64,000 nt of DNA. It comes from Megasphaera sp. AM44-1BH. Its GTDB lineage: Bacteria; Bacillota; Negativicutes; Veillonellales; Megasphaeraceae. A program made the translations under genes and the position numbers. The stretch lies in NCBI RefSeq assembly GCF_003467125.1, contig NZ_QSFA01000013.1, forward strand, positions 1 through 64,000, given 5' to 3'. The first letter of the stretch is position 1. Every line of letters starts with the position of its first letter. Shown one piece after another: positions 1 to 9,251 of this stretch. A model generated the notes under the pieces. That model saw nothing but the letters and a program-made list of their open reading frames with translations. It ran no database searches and was not told where the DNA came from.

Positions 1-146
1 CTAGTTTTGTCAACTTCCGAGGCAGCGTAAAAGTTGTAAAGTGCTGTAATGAAACTGAACACATAAAAAGATCCATAGCGAATACCTTCATGTTATGATT
101 TATAATGGGCCCCTTGTCTAGACCACAGTAAAAATTTTTAAGCTTA

Positions 147-992
147 TTACGCGACTTCTGTTAACGACTGAGAAAAATGTGAATAATATACGGCATCCGG
201 TGTTACATAATCAAGTGCAGCATGTGGGCGAAGCGTATTGTATTCTGTAACATACTCGCTAATTCGTTTACGAAGATCTCTTGGAGATGAAAATTCGTTG
301 GGATAGATCAGCTCTGTCTTGAGCGAGCGGAACCAACGCTCAATCATGATGTTGTCTGCCCAACGACTCTTTCCATCCATGCTTTGGCGAATCCCAAATG
401 CCTTTAACACATTCTTGTATTCGAGACTTGTGAATTGAGATCCTTGATCTGAATTGATGATTGCCGGCACGCCATGTTGAGAAATGGCCTCTTTGACAGC
501 CAAGATGACTGATGATGCGTCCAGCGTATCCGACAAATAGTGTCCAACAATTTTACGACTATGCCAATCAATAATGGCTGTTAAATACATATGGCTGCGA
601 TTCATCGGTAAGTAGATAATATCGATGGACCATACCTGATTAGGAAACCGAGCATCGTAATTGCGAAGCAAATACGGCACCACAGCCTCTTTGCTGTTTC
701 GCTTGGACAAATTAGGCTTTGGATAAATTGCGTAGATTCCCATCTTTTGCATGAGACGCCGTACAGTCTTACGACAAATATTGTACCCATTTTCCTTGAG
801 TTTGATAACGATCTTTCGTGATCCCATATAAGGAAACTGCGTATGGATTTTGTCTATTTGCTTCATCAGATCTTCTTGCAGGGCTTGGTATGTTGTATTT
901 TGTGGCCTTTCTTGATAATACAGGCTCGATCGATTGATACCCAGTAGCTGACATTGCCGACGCACAGATAGGTCATGATTCTTTTTGATCAT
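147..992 (-). CDS. IS3-family transposase OrfB (DDE integrase domain)
   Basis: This is the catalytic transposase subunit that cuts and joins the IS ends. The N-terminal part carries the HTH_21-like motif LSVRRQCQLLGINRSSLYY. The integrase core follows, with the first Asp in VWSIDIIYLP, the second in INSDQGSQFTS and the Glu in ADNIMIERWFRSLKTE, so the DDE triad is complete. I start it at ATG 992, giving 281 aa, which matches the usual OrfB beginning. The open frame continues upstream to 1082 without a better start. OrfB overlaps the end of OrfA by 20 nt but lies in the +1 (equivalent to -2) frame, not the usual -1 frame. Confidence 0.88.
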   Translation of the reverse strand: MIKKNHDLSVRRQCQLLGINRSSLYYQERPQNTTYQALQEDLMKQIDKIHTQFPYMGSRKIVIKLKENGYNICRKTVRRLMQKMGIYAIYPKPNLSKRNSKEAVVPYLLRNYDARFPNQVWSIDIIYLPMNRSHMYLTAIIDWHSRKIVGHYLSDTLDASSVILAVKEAISQHGVPAIINSDQGSQFTSLEYKNVLKAFGIRQSMDGKSRWADNIMIERWFRSLKTELIYPNEFSSPRDLRKRISEYVTEYNTLRPHAALDYVTPDAVYYSHFSQSLTEVA

Positions 993-1323
993 AGTCTGGG
1001 ATGGGTGGAATGGGTGGAATGGGTGCTCCAGCTTGGCGAAAGCAGTCCTGAAGAAAATCACGTTCCAGGGTAAGCTGTCCAATGGTTTTCAGCATCTGAT
1101 CGTTCTTTTTCTTCAGATCTTCCTCCTTCCTCTGAGCCGTTTTTCGCTCAGTGTTTGTCCCAAAGGCAAGATAGGCATTTGCCAAAAAGTCCTGTTTCCA
1201 TTTTCTGACCATCATGGGATTTAGAACATGTTCTGCACTAATTTGGTTGATATCTTTTTCGCCTTGTAATACGGTCAAGACAATTTTGCTTTTGAATTCA
1301 GATGTGTATTTTCTTTTTGGCAT
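973..1323 (-). CDS. IS3-family transposase OrfA (HTH)
   Basis: This 116-aa protein supplies DNA binding and regulation for the IS. The N-terminus MPKRKYTSEFKSKIVLTVL is the HTH_Tnp_1 (transposase_8) helix-turn-helix. It is followed by a coiled-coil-like leucine-rich stretch ending LTLERDFLQDCFRQ. ATG at 1323 is preceded by GGAGG at good spacing, so I prefer it to the longer frame beginning at 1362. The C-terminus carries a PIPPIPPIP repeat made from 9-bp DNA repeats and lies inside the orfB overlap. Confidence 0.85.
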   Translation of the reverse strand: MPKRKYTSEFKSKIVLTVLQGEKDINQISAEHVLNPMMVRKWKQDFLANAYLAFGTNTERKTAQRKEEDLKKKNDQMLKTIGQLTLERDFLQDCFRQAGAPIPPIPPIPDYDQKES

Positions 1324-1404
1324 GATGTGTTCCTCCATATTTAATTGGATTATATCATACACTTAAAAATAAATTTACTGGTCTGAATTCATGGGTCCAT
1401 TATA

Positions 1405-1433
1405 TTGTTTAGGAAGTAAAATGATGTTAAAAT
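1405..1433 (+). promoter_or_regulatory. Candidate promoter of the trimeric autotransporter gene
   Basis: TTGTTT (1405-1410), a 17-bp spacer and TAAAAT (1428-1433) form a sigma-A-like promoter about 90 bp upstream of the TTG start. The -35 box begins only about five bases outside the IS right end, so the IS may have changed or supplied upstream promoter context. Confidence 0.45.
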
Positions 1434-1524
1434 AAGAAAAAATGCACCGTATAAAGTTTAACTAATCTATTAAAGGTGCTGAGTGTTATTTTATGCTATT
1501 TTTAATATAAAGGAGGCGATTAGA

Positions 1525-4500
1525 TTGAATAGAATTTACAAGGTTATATTCAATCACGCAAAAGGGCAGTACCAGGTTGTTTCAGAATTAGCAAAAAATG
1601 GCGGGAAAACATCGGGCAATTCTTTATTAAGAACAATTATTAAATCGGGGGGGGGGTACTGACTAGTACCGTATTAACAGCTGTGCTTGTATTTGGAAGT
1701 GCACTTTATGGTAGCGCTGAAGTTGTTCATGACGGTGATATTTTGAATGCCGGAACTAACATTTCTGTAACTAAAAATGACACAACAAAGACAATCACAA
1801 TATCCACTGATGGGGTCGCAACCAGTGCAGAAGTGGATGCAGTAAAAACAGACGTACAAAATAACCAAACAGCTATTGCTGCCAATACGGACAAAATTGC
1901 GGATAACAGCACAGAGATCGCTAACAATAAGGTCGGAATCAGCCAAAATTCCAATGACATCCAGAAAAACAAGACGGATATTGCGGCGAATAAAAATGCG
2001 ATTACAGCCAATACAGGAAAAATCGACAATAATACGGCCGATATTACAGAACTAAAAAATGTGAATTCTGCTTTAGGCTTGGATAAAACAAAACCGGGAA
2101 TGAAGTATTTCCGTGCCAATTCCACAGGAGAGGACGCTGCAGCGGTGGGGAAAGATGCTGTTGCCATCGGTGTCAGTGCAAAAGCAAACGGCAAAGATTC
2201 TGTGGCGCTGGGCGATGCTGCTCGTTCTGCTTCATCTGCTGATAACAGTATTGCCATTGGCCGAAAAGCTGTCAGCGGATCTTTTAACGGTATGACGGCT
2301 GATGGCGACAGTTCTACTGTGGTTATAGGCGGAGGCAAAGCAAGCATATCCATCGGTGATGCAGCCAATGCTCGGGGAAACTCTTCGATTGCCCTGGGAG
2401 ATGGAGCGACGGTCTATAATGATGGGACCAATGCTCAGCTCAACGATAACAGCATGGCAATTGGAACGAAGGCCCGTACGGTTGCTTCGAATCATGCGAT
2501 TGCGATGGGCAACAATGCTGCTGTGACGCAAAACAGTCATAGTGCTGCAGCGATTGGAGACAGCGCAAAGGCTGAGGCGGAAGGCGCACTGGCTCTAGGC
2601 AAAAGTGCGGCTGCTTCTGGAGCTGACAGCATTGCGGTTGGAACAGAGGCAGTCGCCAGTGGAGTAGATGCCTTGGCTATGGGTAAGAGTGCGCAAGCCA
2701 GTGGAGCAGATGCTGTTGCTCTTGGGAACGGAGCTGTTGCTGGGAGCAGTGCTTCTGTGGTTTTGGGCAAAGATGCCAGTGCCAATGCCGTCCGGTCTGT
2801 CGTACTTGGCCCTAATGCAGGGGTAGGTATGGTAGGGGATGTATTAGGGGCGAAGGGATCCCATGTAGTCATCGGAGACGGTGCTGGCAACAATATTGAC
2901 GGACAACAGAACATTGCAATTGGCTACAAAACGGGAAATGATGTCAAAAGCGATCATAATGTTGCCATTGGTTCTGAAGCTGGGACCAATATCGGAGCAG
3001 GCGGAAACACATCGGAAGGGAAAAATGTTTCCATTGGATATCATGCTAATAAAAACGATTCTGCTGTATCGCGGATCCAGTCTACGGCTTTAGGCAGTGA
3101 GACGAAAGCTGCTGATGATGCCGTTGCAGTCGGGTATCAGGCACAGGCGAATGGAAATGGATCTACGGCAGTCGGGTTTAACGCCCAGGCTGCAGATGCG
3201 GCCAGTGTAGCTTTAGGTCAGGGCGCACAGGCTTCAGGCGGCAATGTTGCTATTGGCAATGACTCCGTGGCTAACGCCGCTATGATCAGTGGGACTGGGT
3301 ATCTGACAGGACAGGCGGCTCCCAAGACTGCCGTTTCCGTCGGCAATGCATCGGCGCTGCGCCGTATTACCAATGTAGCTGACGGGGCACTAGATCAGGA
3401 TGCCGTGACAGTGGCACAGCTCAAAAAATCAATCGATGCTACGGTAGCCCAGGTCAATGCCAATGTTTCTTCGGCAACGGCAAGCGGAGTTTATTATGAT
3501 ACGGTCACTTCCGGAGATGGAGACAGTATTACTCTCCGTAATAATGACAATAAGGGAACGAAAATCCATAATGTCGCCGCAGGGACATTGGGGACCGATG
3601 CAGCCAATGTAGCCCAGGTCAAAGAACTTGTAGATACGGCAAAGACTCATTACTATTCTGTGAAATCCACGAATCAGAATAACTATGACAACGATCTGGC
3701 CACGGGTGAGGATTCCATGGCGGCCGGCGTGAGCGCCAAAGCTTTAGGGGACAGGAGTGTTGCGCTGGGGAATAATACAGAAGCGCAGAGCCTTGGCAGT
3801 ATTACAGTGGGAGCCGGTTATGAAGATCCGGCTAACCCGGGCAGCCTGAAACAGACGTTAGCCATCAGCGGTTATCAATATAACACGGCAATCGGGGCTG
3901 GCGCTCAGGCAGCCGGAAATCATTCTCTGGCTATAGGGACTTTGGCAACATCCTCTATAAAAAATGGTGGAAGCAGCGTAGATAAAGCTGTTGCCATTGG
4001 CTATTCTGCTGGCGTTTCTGATGACAAAGCCATCGCCATCGGCAGTGATGCCAAAAGCAACAGCAAAAGTGCTTCCGCTATTGGTGATACGGCTCAGGCA
4101 CTGGCAGAAAATGCTCTCGCAGTGGGGACGAATGCACAGGCAGAAGGTGTTTCTTCCGGGGCAATCGGTACCCAAAACCGGGTCACTGGGGCAAATACAT
4201 ATGTTTTGGGCAGCCAGAACAGTACGGCTGCAACAGGTACAGCTGCTGATGTAAGTGCTTCGAATTCGGGGATCTTTGGGAATGAAAACCGAATGGAAGG
4301 GGACAGCAATCGTATTGTAGGGAATCAAAACGTGCTGAAAATGGAATCCCTTTCCAATAATTCTGCCAACCTGAAAGCCTTTGGTAATATTTTTGTAACG
4401 GGCAATCAGAATATGGTTACCGGGGATCCGGATACAAGTACAGCAGGCGATGCGGGTATTGTATCTGATATCGCTATTACCGGTTCGAAAAACACCATCC

Positions 4501-7500
4501 GAGCCAAAAATCAGAAAAACAAGGATTTGACGGATATCCAAATCATTGGCAACCAGAATACCCTTGATGCCACGGCGCAGAATACGGATTTGTCCAATAC
4601 CCAGATATTGGGCAGCCATGTAACAGCCACTTTGGGGAATTCCGTCTATCTGGGCAGTAACTCTGCTTATGTTGCATCAAGAGCCACTACGAAAGGGATG
4701 GATGCTTACAGCAGCAACGGAACCTATCAATACGCTGGGGGGACCCCTGCTGGTATTGTAACGGTGGGCTCCGTGGGGAAAGAACGGCGCATCCAGAACG
4801 TTGCGGCCGGTCTGGTCAGCGCAAAGAGTACGGATGCTGTGAATGGAAGCCAGCTTTACACCATGACGCGGCCTCTGCGGTTTGCTGGAGATAATTCGAC
4901 CATTGGCAATACTTCAGAAGCAGATGTCAATGTGCTCCATCGCGGTTCCGACCAGGCTATGTCCCTTTTGGGCGGTGCTAACAGCAACAATTTAAGCGAT
5001 AATAATATCGGGGTGGTTGCCAATTCAGCCAATAATACGATGACCGTAAAATTGGCAAAAGATGTGACTGGGCTGAACAGTATTACGTCAAAAACCATAA
5101 ACGCTGAGACGGTAAAGGCCGGCGATACCACCGTCAATAATCAGGGAGTGACCATAGCTGGAGGACCTTCTGTGACCAAAGAAGAAATCAATGCGAACGG
5201 TACGAAAATTACCAACGTAGCTGCTGGTACAGCGGATACAGATGCTGTCAACGTCAGTCAGTTGACGAAACAGTCTGCTGATTTAACGGAAAAAGGGTTC
5301 GGATTAAAGGATCAGGATGGAAATATCGTCCACAAATCCCTGGGAGAGGATATTGAAGTTACCGGGGACGGCAAAAATATTTCTACGAAAGTGGAAAACG
5401 GAACGATGAAAGTGGTCCTGAACGATGATCTGAACGTGAACAGTGTGACGACCACCGACGATAAAGGAAATAAGACCGTGACCAAGGGAAGCGGCATGAC
5501 CATCACGGATAAAGATGGGAATGAGACAACGATTGGTGCTGGGGGTATTACGATCACGCCGAAAAATCCGGCACCAGGGACTTCTCCCGTTTCTTTGACA
5601 GAAAAGGGGCTGGACAATGGCGGCAATCAGATCCACAATGTGGCTGTCGGCACTGCCGGAACGGATGCGGTGAATGTCAGCCAGCTGAAAGATGAAATTG
5701 CCAAGAATGCCACCAAATTGGTAGACGGAAAAAATACGACAGTTACAGGCACAGGCACAAAGGAAGATCCCTACAAGGTCAATGTCAATGACAATCTGCA
5801 TCTGGGTGAAAAAGGCGAAAATGGTATAGACGGTTCCATCGGTGTGGCGGGCAAAGATGGCTCAGCTGTTACCATCAATGGGAAAGATGGCTCTATCGGA
5901 ATGAATGGAAAAGACGGGAAAGATGGGCTTACCATGAAATCTGCGAAAGGTCAGGATGGCGTGGATGGTTCCAATGGTGCCAATGGTATGACCCGTATTG
6001 TTTACGAAGATGATGGGCATGCCACCCATGAAGTTGCCACATTAGATGATGGACTGAAGTTTGCTGGAAATACAGGATCTGTGGCCAAAAAACTGAACAG
6101 CACCATGACCATCAAAGGGAATGGTACGAAAGCGGACGCGGAATATGATGCTTCCAACATCAAGACTGTAGTGGATGCAAATGGAGATCTGGTCATCGGA
6201 CTGGACAAGAATCTGAAGGCAGATACTGTTACCGTGGGCGGCCAGGGCAAAGACGGCGCTGATGGCATCAATGGGGCTATTGGTGTAAAAGGTGCCGATG
6301 GCAAAGATGGGGTTACCATTTCTTCTATAGGTAAAGACGGAACCAATGGTACCGATGGTCATATTGGCATCAATGGCAAGGATGGTGCCTCTGCTGACAT
6401 CCATGTTGTAAAAGGTGTGAATGGAGTAGACGGCACGGATGGCTATAATGGCACGGATGGTATTGATCGGATCGTCTATGAAGATCACAATGGGAATACC
6501 CAGACGGTCGCTACTATGAACGACGGAATGAAATATGGCGGCGACGTCGGGAATGTAATCAGTAAAAAACTCAATGGGCAAGTGAATGTAGTTGGGGGCA
6601 TTACGGATTCTTCTAAACTGTCTACGGAAGACAATATCGGAGTGGTATCTGATGGAAGTGATAACCTGAAAGTGCGGCTTTCAAAAGATTTGAAAGGACT
6701 GGATTCGGTTACTACGAAGACTGTTACAGCAGACACTGGGAATATCACGACGGTAAATGCCAGCACTGTCAACGTTGGAGACACCACCATAACGACGGGA
6801 GGGATGACAATCCAAAACGGTTCCGCAGGTCAGGATGTTACGCTCAATAAAGATGGGTTGAATAATGGTGGAAATAAGATCACCAACGTAGCTCCTGGAG
6901 ATATTTCATCGACCAGTACGGATGCCGTAAATGGAAGCCAGCTGTACCGTGCGGAAAACAGGATCAGCCGATTGGGAGATCGAGTGAATCGTGTTGGAGC
7001 AGGTGCCGCGGCACTGGCAGGATTGCACCCCTTGGATTTCGATCCAGATGACAAATGGGATTTTGCTGCAGGGTATGGGAATTATAAAGATGCTCATGCA
7101 GTCGCTATCGGAGCGTATTATCGTCCTAACGAAGATACGATGTTCAGTGTGGGAGGTTCCTTTAGCGGAGGCGAAAATATGGTGAATGTTGGTGTCAGCT
7201 GGAAATTTGGGCAGAAGAGCCACATCTCCCGTTCACGTGTTTCCATGGCTAAAGATATGTTGGCTATGAAGAATCAGATTGAAACGCTGACAAAAAAATT
7301 GGCAGCCTATGAATCGGGTCAGCCTGCAAAATTGGTTCCTACAGCAACCGGAACTATGATCTTCCCAGATGTACCGGAAAATCATTGGGCTTATGAGTAT
7401 GTTAAGAACTTAGCGGAACGAGGTTATCTGAAAGGATATCCGGATGGAGAATTTAAAGGCGATAGAGCGATGACACGTTATGAATACGCAGCCATTATTT

Positions 7501-7727
7501 ACAGGGCTTTACAAAATGGAGCGCCTTCGGATGGTAACATGACCCGTTCTGTAGATGACTTTGGTCCTGAATTGGTTAAAGTGCAGAATATCGATCGTTT
7601 CCGCGTAGACCGAATTTCCGGTAAAGATAATGATCGGCATAAGGTGGAACGTGTACGGGTAAATGATAAAGATGATAAAACCCAAAATGTGTACCGTGAT
7701 GTTTACGGAAACCATATTCAAAAGTAG
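1525..7727 (+). CDS. Trimeric autotransporter adhesin (YadA-like) with C-terminal SLH domain; frame interrupted at a poly-G tract
   Basis: This is a large surface adhesin. Translation starts at TTG 1525, 8 nt after AGGAGG (1511-1516). The first 45 codons encode an extended signal-peptide region (NRIYKVIFNHAKGQYQVVSE), then a run of 10 G (1647-1656) shifts the frame into a TGA at 1660. With 11 G (or 8) this region joins in frame to the hydrophobic part VLTSTVLTAVLVFGSALYG and the remainder, giving about 2067 aa. Next come YadA head repeats (about 2130-3300 and 3700-4150, AIG/ALG-type), necks such as TNVAAGTADTDAVNVSQL, a stalk, two collagen-like G-x-D-G modules (5806-6000, 6236-6460), the YadA anchor (about 6885-7212), a short coiled coil and an SLH domain (7365-7500, FPDVPENHWAYEYV). 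The family forms trimers with a 12-strand outer-membrane barrel. As read, the gene is OFF, unless the homopolymer length is a sequencing error. Confidence 0.9.
1647..1656 (+). repeat. Poly-G(10) homopolymer, candidate phase-variation switch
   Basis: Ten consecutive G lie between the extended signal-peptide region and the hydrophobic signal core of the autotransporter gene. With 10 G the upstream frame runs into TGA at 1660-1662. With 11 G or 8 G the reading continues GTA CTG ACT into the 6-kb downstream frame. With 9 G it ends at TAG (1664-1666 in present coordinates). Slipped-strand change of one base would therefore switch the adhesin on or off. Confidence 0.85.
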
Positions 7728-7747
7728 GGCACGGTAGATAAGAAGTA

Positions 7748-7792
7748 TAAAAGCGCCAGTTGCTCGAAAGGAGTGACTGACGCTTTTATATT
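7748..7792 (+). terminator. Rho-independent terminator of the autotransporter gene
   Basis: The arms TAAAAGCGCCAGT and ACTGACGCTTTTA pair with one mismatch around a 15-nt loop, 20 nt after the adhesin stop codon. A T-rich stretch follows. Confidence 0.75.
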
Positions 7793-7973
7793 AGTGTTGA
7801 ATATAAAGTTGGGCTTGAAGATGGGTTACCAGTAGAAGTGTATAAGTATATAAAATATAGTTTTTTATGATAGTGTTGATAGATGATATCTGGGAAAATT
7901 TTAAATTCTGATTGCAGTTTGACTTTTTTATTCATCATCACTTGGTTAATTTAATAGTTGGTGCATATTACAA

Positions 7974-8498
7974 TTATAAGCCACCAACACGGGTTAGAAT
8001 ATATTGGTCATTATTTTTGATTAAATTATAGAACTCAGATTTGCTATTTACCCATAGGCCTTCATTTTTTCCATTACCTGCAATCCAAGCCGGAGCTATG
8101 GTTTTTACTGAATATGATACATCATAATAGTGATTGTCTGTCTTACTGGTATCGTTTATTGGGCCATTAATTCGATTAATTTTATAATCGAAAATTTGAT
8201 TTTTAGTGAATAATCTCTCGGATTTATAATAGTCAAATTCTTGGATTAGTATTTTGTTAACAATTTCTTTTTCTGATAATCCCTCTACGTCTGATATTGC
8301 TATGTGATTATATTGAACCTTTTCGGATGGTATGGATTCATACGAATAGAATAATAAATATACAACTCCTATTAGTATAATCACTATAGTTTTTGTTTCT
8401 ATTTTCTTAGCCTTAATGCATTTATAGATGGTAATAATTATCACAAGAAAAGTGACGATATATAATAAAAACAAAGAATCACTTATAAACATAATCAT
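7974..8498 (-). CDS. Hypothetical small membrane protein, two predicted TM segments
   Basis: I do not recognise this 174-aa protein. Two hydrophobic segments lie near the N-terminus (LFLLYIVTFLVIIITIY and TIVIILIGVVYLLFYSY), separated by a short basic loop (KCIKAKKIETK). A polar domain of about 115 residues follows with no familiar motif. ATG at 8498 is preceded by AGGTG at a 9-nt spacing; an upstream GTG at 8510 is possible. The AT-rich codon use differs from the core genes after 9.2 kb, consistent with an acquired segment. The reverse-strand sequence TATAAT near 8655 may be its -10 box. Confidence 0.5.
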   Translation of the reverse strand: MIMFISDSLFLLYIVTFLVIIITIYKCIKAKKIETKTIVIILIGVVYLLFYSYESIPSEKVQYNHIAISDVEGLSEKEIVNKILIQEFDYYKSERLFTKNQIFDYKINRINGPINDTSKTDNHYYDVSYSVKTIAPAWIAGNGKNEGLWVNSKSEFYNLIKNNDQYILTRVGGL

Positions 8499-9054
8499 TT
8501 TTAATATCACCTATTTTCGAAAAGCACAATAGAATTAAAGATTAAAATAAAAAACGCAAGTTTTTAGAAAACAGTGGAATAGATGAGCTATTTTTTACAT
8601 CGATAAATATTAACTTAAGTGTAACGAAGATACGCCAATACAATCAAATTATATCATGAATTGTATATAGATGATAGATGTGAGTAAAATTGGGGCTTAA
8701 ATATGTTTTATAGTGCCAAGGACAAATTTAGGGTTATGTTGTAGGCCTGTTCAGTTGGCAAACTTCCGTCCTTTTCAATTCAGAATTTTTATGAAATTAA
8801 TAAAGTTAACTGCAATATTTTCAAAATTGAGATTTGTCGTAATTTGAAGAATTATAAATTAATTCTTCAAATCGACTTTTAACTATTGCGGATCTGGGCA
8901 ACTTCATTGCAATTAATAAAGAAATTCCTAGTGAGAAAGGAGTTAGAAAAAATAAGAGGGTTAAAATTAGTATCCACCTATTTTTTTTAACATGCACACG
9001 GGGTGTTCAAAATTCTGACTATCGTTCGATTGTATCAAATACGGACACCTTTGA
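8499..9054. other. AT-rich spacer with few recognisable features
   Basis: About 550 bp of low-GC DNA separates the small membrane gene from the comFC remnant. The only protein-like content is the possible 58-aa minus-strand ORF listed separately. An imperfect inverted repeat (arms ATTTGAAGAATTA and TAATTCTTCAAAT, 8842-8872) falls inside that ORF. A short plus-strand frame (8858-9108) has no known motif and no start signal. I see no integrase or attachment repeat. Confidence 0.5.
8821..8997 (-). CDS. Possible 58-aa single-TM peptide or remnant of a membrane protein
   Basis: From GTG 8997 the minus strand encodes a basic N-terminus (VHVKKNRW), one hydrophobic segment (ILILTLLFFLTPFSLGISLL), then a basic and polar tail (KLPRSAIVKSRFEELIYNSS). 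The charge pattern fits a real transmembrane peptide or the C-terminal end of a lost membrane protein. There is no Shine-Dalgarno sequence before the GTG, and the frame is closed by a stop just upstream, so degradation is at least as likely as a functional small gene. Confidence 0.35.
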   Translation of the reverse strand: MHVKKNRWILILTLLFFLTPFSLGISLLIAMKLPRSAIVKSRFEELIYNSSNYDKSQF

Positions 9055-9162
9055 GATGACATTTACACAACCGGCGCGACCCTTGAAGCCTGCGCCCGGG
9101 CATTAAAGAGAAAAGGCGCCGCCAGGGTGACAGGTCTTGTCATCGCCAGCGGTACACCGTAA
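9055..9162 (+). pseudogene. comFC: 3' remnant of comFC (phosphoribosyltransferase-like competence protein)
   Basis: These 35 codons read DDIYTTGATLEACARALK then RKGAARVTGLVIASGTP and a TAA stop. This is the PRPP-binding loop (DDI-TTGAT) and C-terminal strand of the ComFC/GntX family. Upstream the frame closes at a TGA at 9052, and the DNA becomes AT-rich and unrelated. Most of the gene (normally about 200-240 codons) is missing. The GC content of the fragment matches the core genome to the right. The strong hairpin at 9180-9223 was probably its terminator. The truncation point marks the right edge of the accessory segment. Confidence 0.75.
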
Positions 9163-9179
9163 TCATACTATAAGAATTA

Positions 9180-9223
9180 AAAACGGACAGGTAACGATGT
9201 GTGTATCGCTATCTGTCCGTTTT
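9180..9223. terminator. Strong bidirectional terminator
   Basis: Perfect arms AAAACGGACAG (9180-9190) and CTGTCCGTTTT (9213-9223), with further pairing inside, form a hairpin with T tracts on both strands. It lies between the comFC remnant and the convergent HD-GYP gene. Confidence 0.85.
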
Positions 9224-9251
9224 GGTTCAGCGTTATCATTTCAATATGTTT

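Larger units (their letters stand above)
106..1399 (-). mobile_element. IS3-family insertion sequence, complete
   Basis: A 1.29-kb element holds two overlapping minus-strand ORFs (orfA 973-1323, orfB 147-992). Imperfect inverted repeats bound it: the left end reads TGGGCCCCTTGTCTAGACC from 106, and the right end at about 1374-1399, read inward, gives TGGACCCATGAATTCAGACC. The outermost TGG...CCA matches IS3-type ends. The flanks TATAA (101-105) and TTATA (1400-1404) are complementary rather than direct, so I cannot define a target duplication and the exact ends may be off by a few bases. Both ORFs and the DDE residues are intact, so the copy may be active. Confidence 0.85.

Noticed and set aside
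1727..2368. Long minus-strand frames across the adhesin head
   Set aside because: The repetitive Ala/Gly-rich sense codons give stop-free antisense frames of low complexity; no family match or start signal.
2130..4150. Regular repeats that might be taken for a CRISPR or satellite array
   Set aside because: They are degenerate coding repeats (about 14-15 codons) of the YadA head, in frame and with protein-level rather than exact DNA conservation.
8842..8872. Perfect 13-bp inverted repeat as a terminator or operator
   Set aside because: It lacks a T tract and lies within the possible 58-aa minus-strand frame, so it is equally explained as coding or as AT-rich chance symmetry. Kept only as a note.
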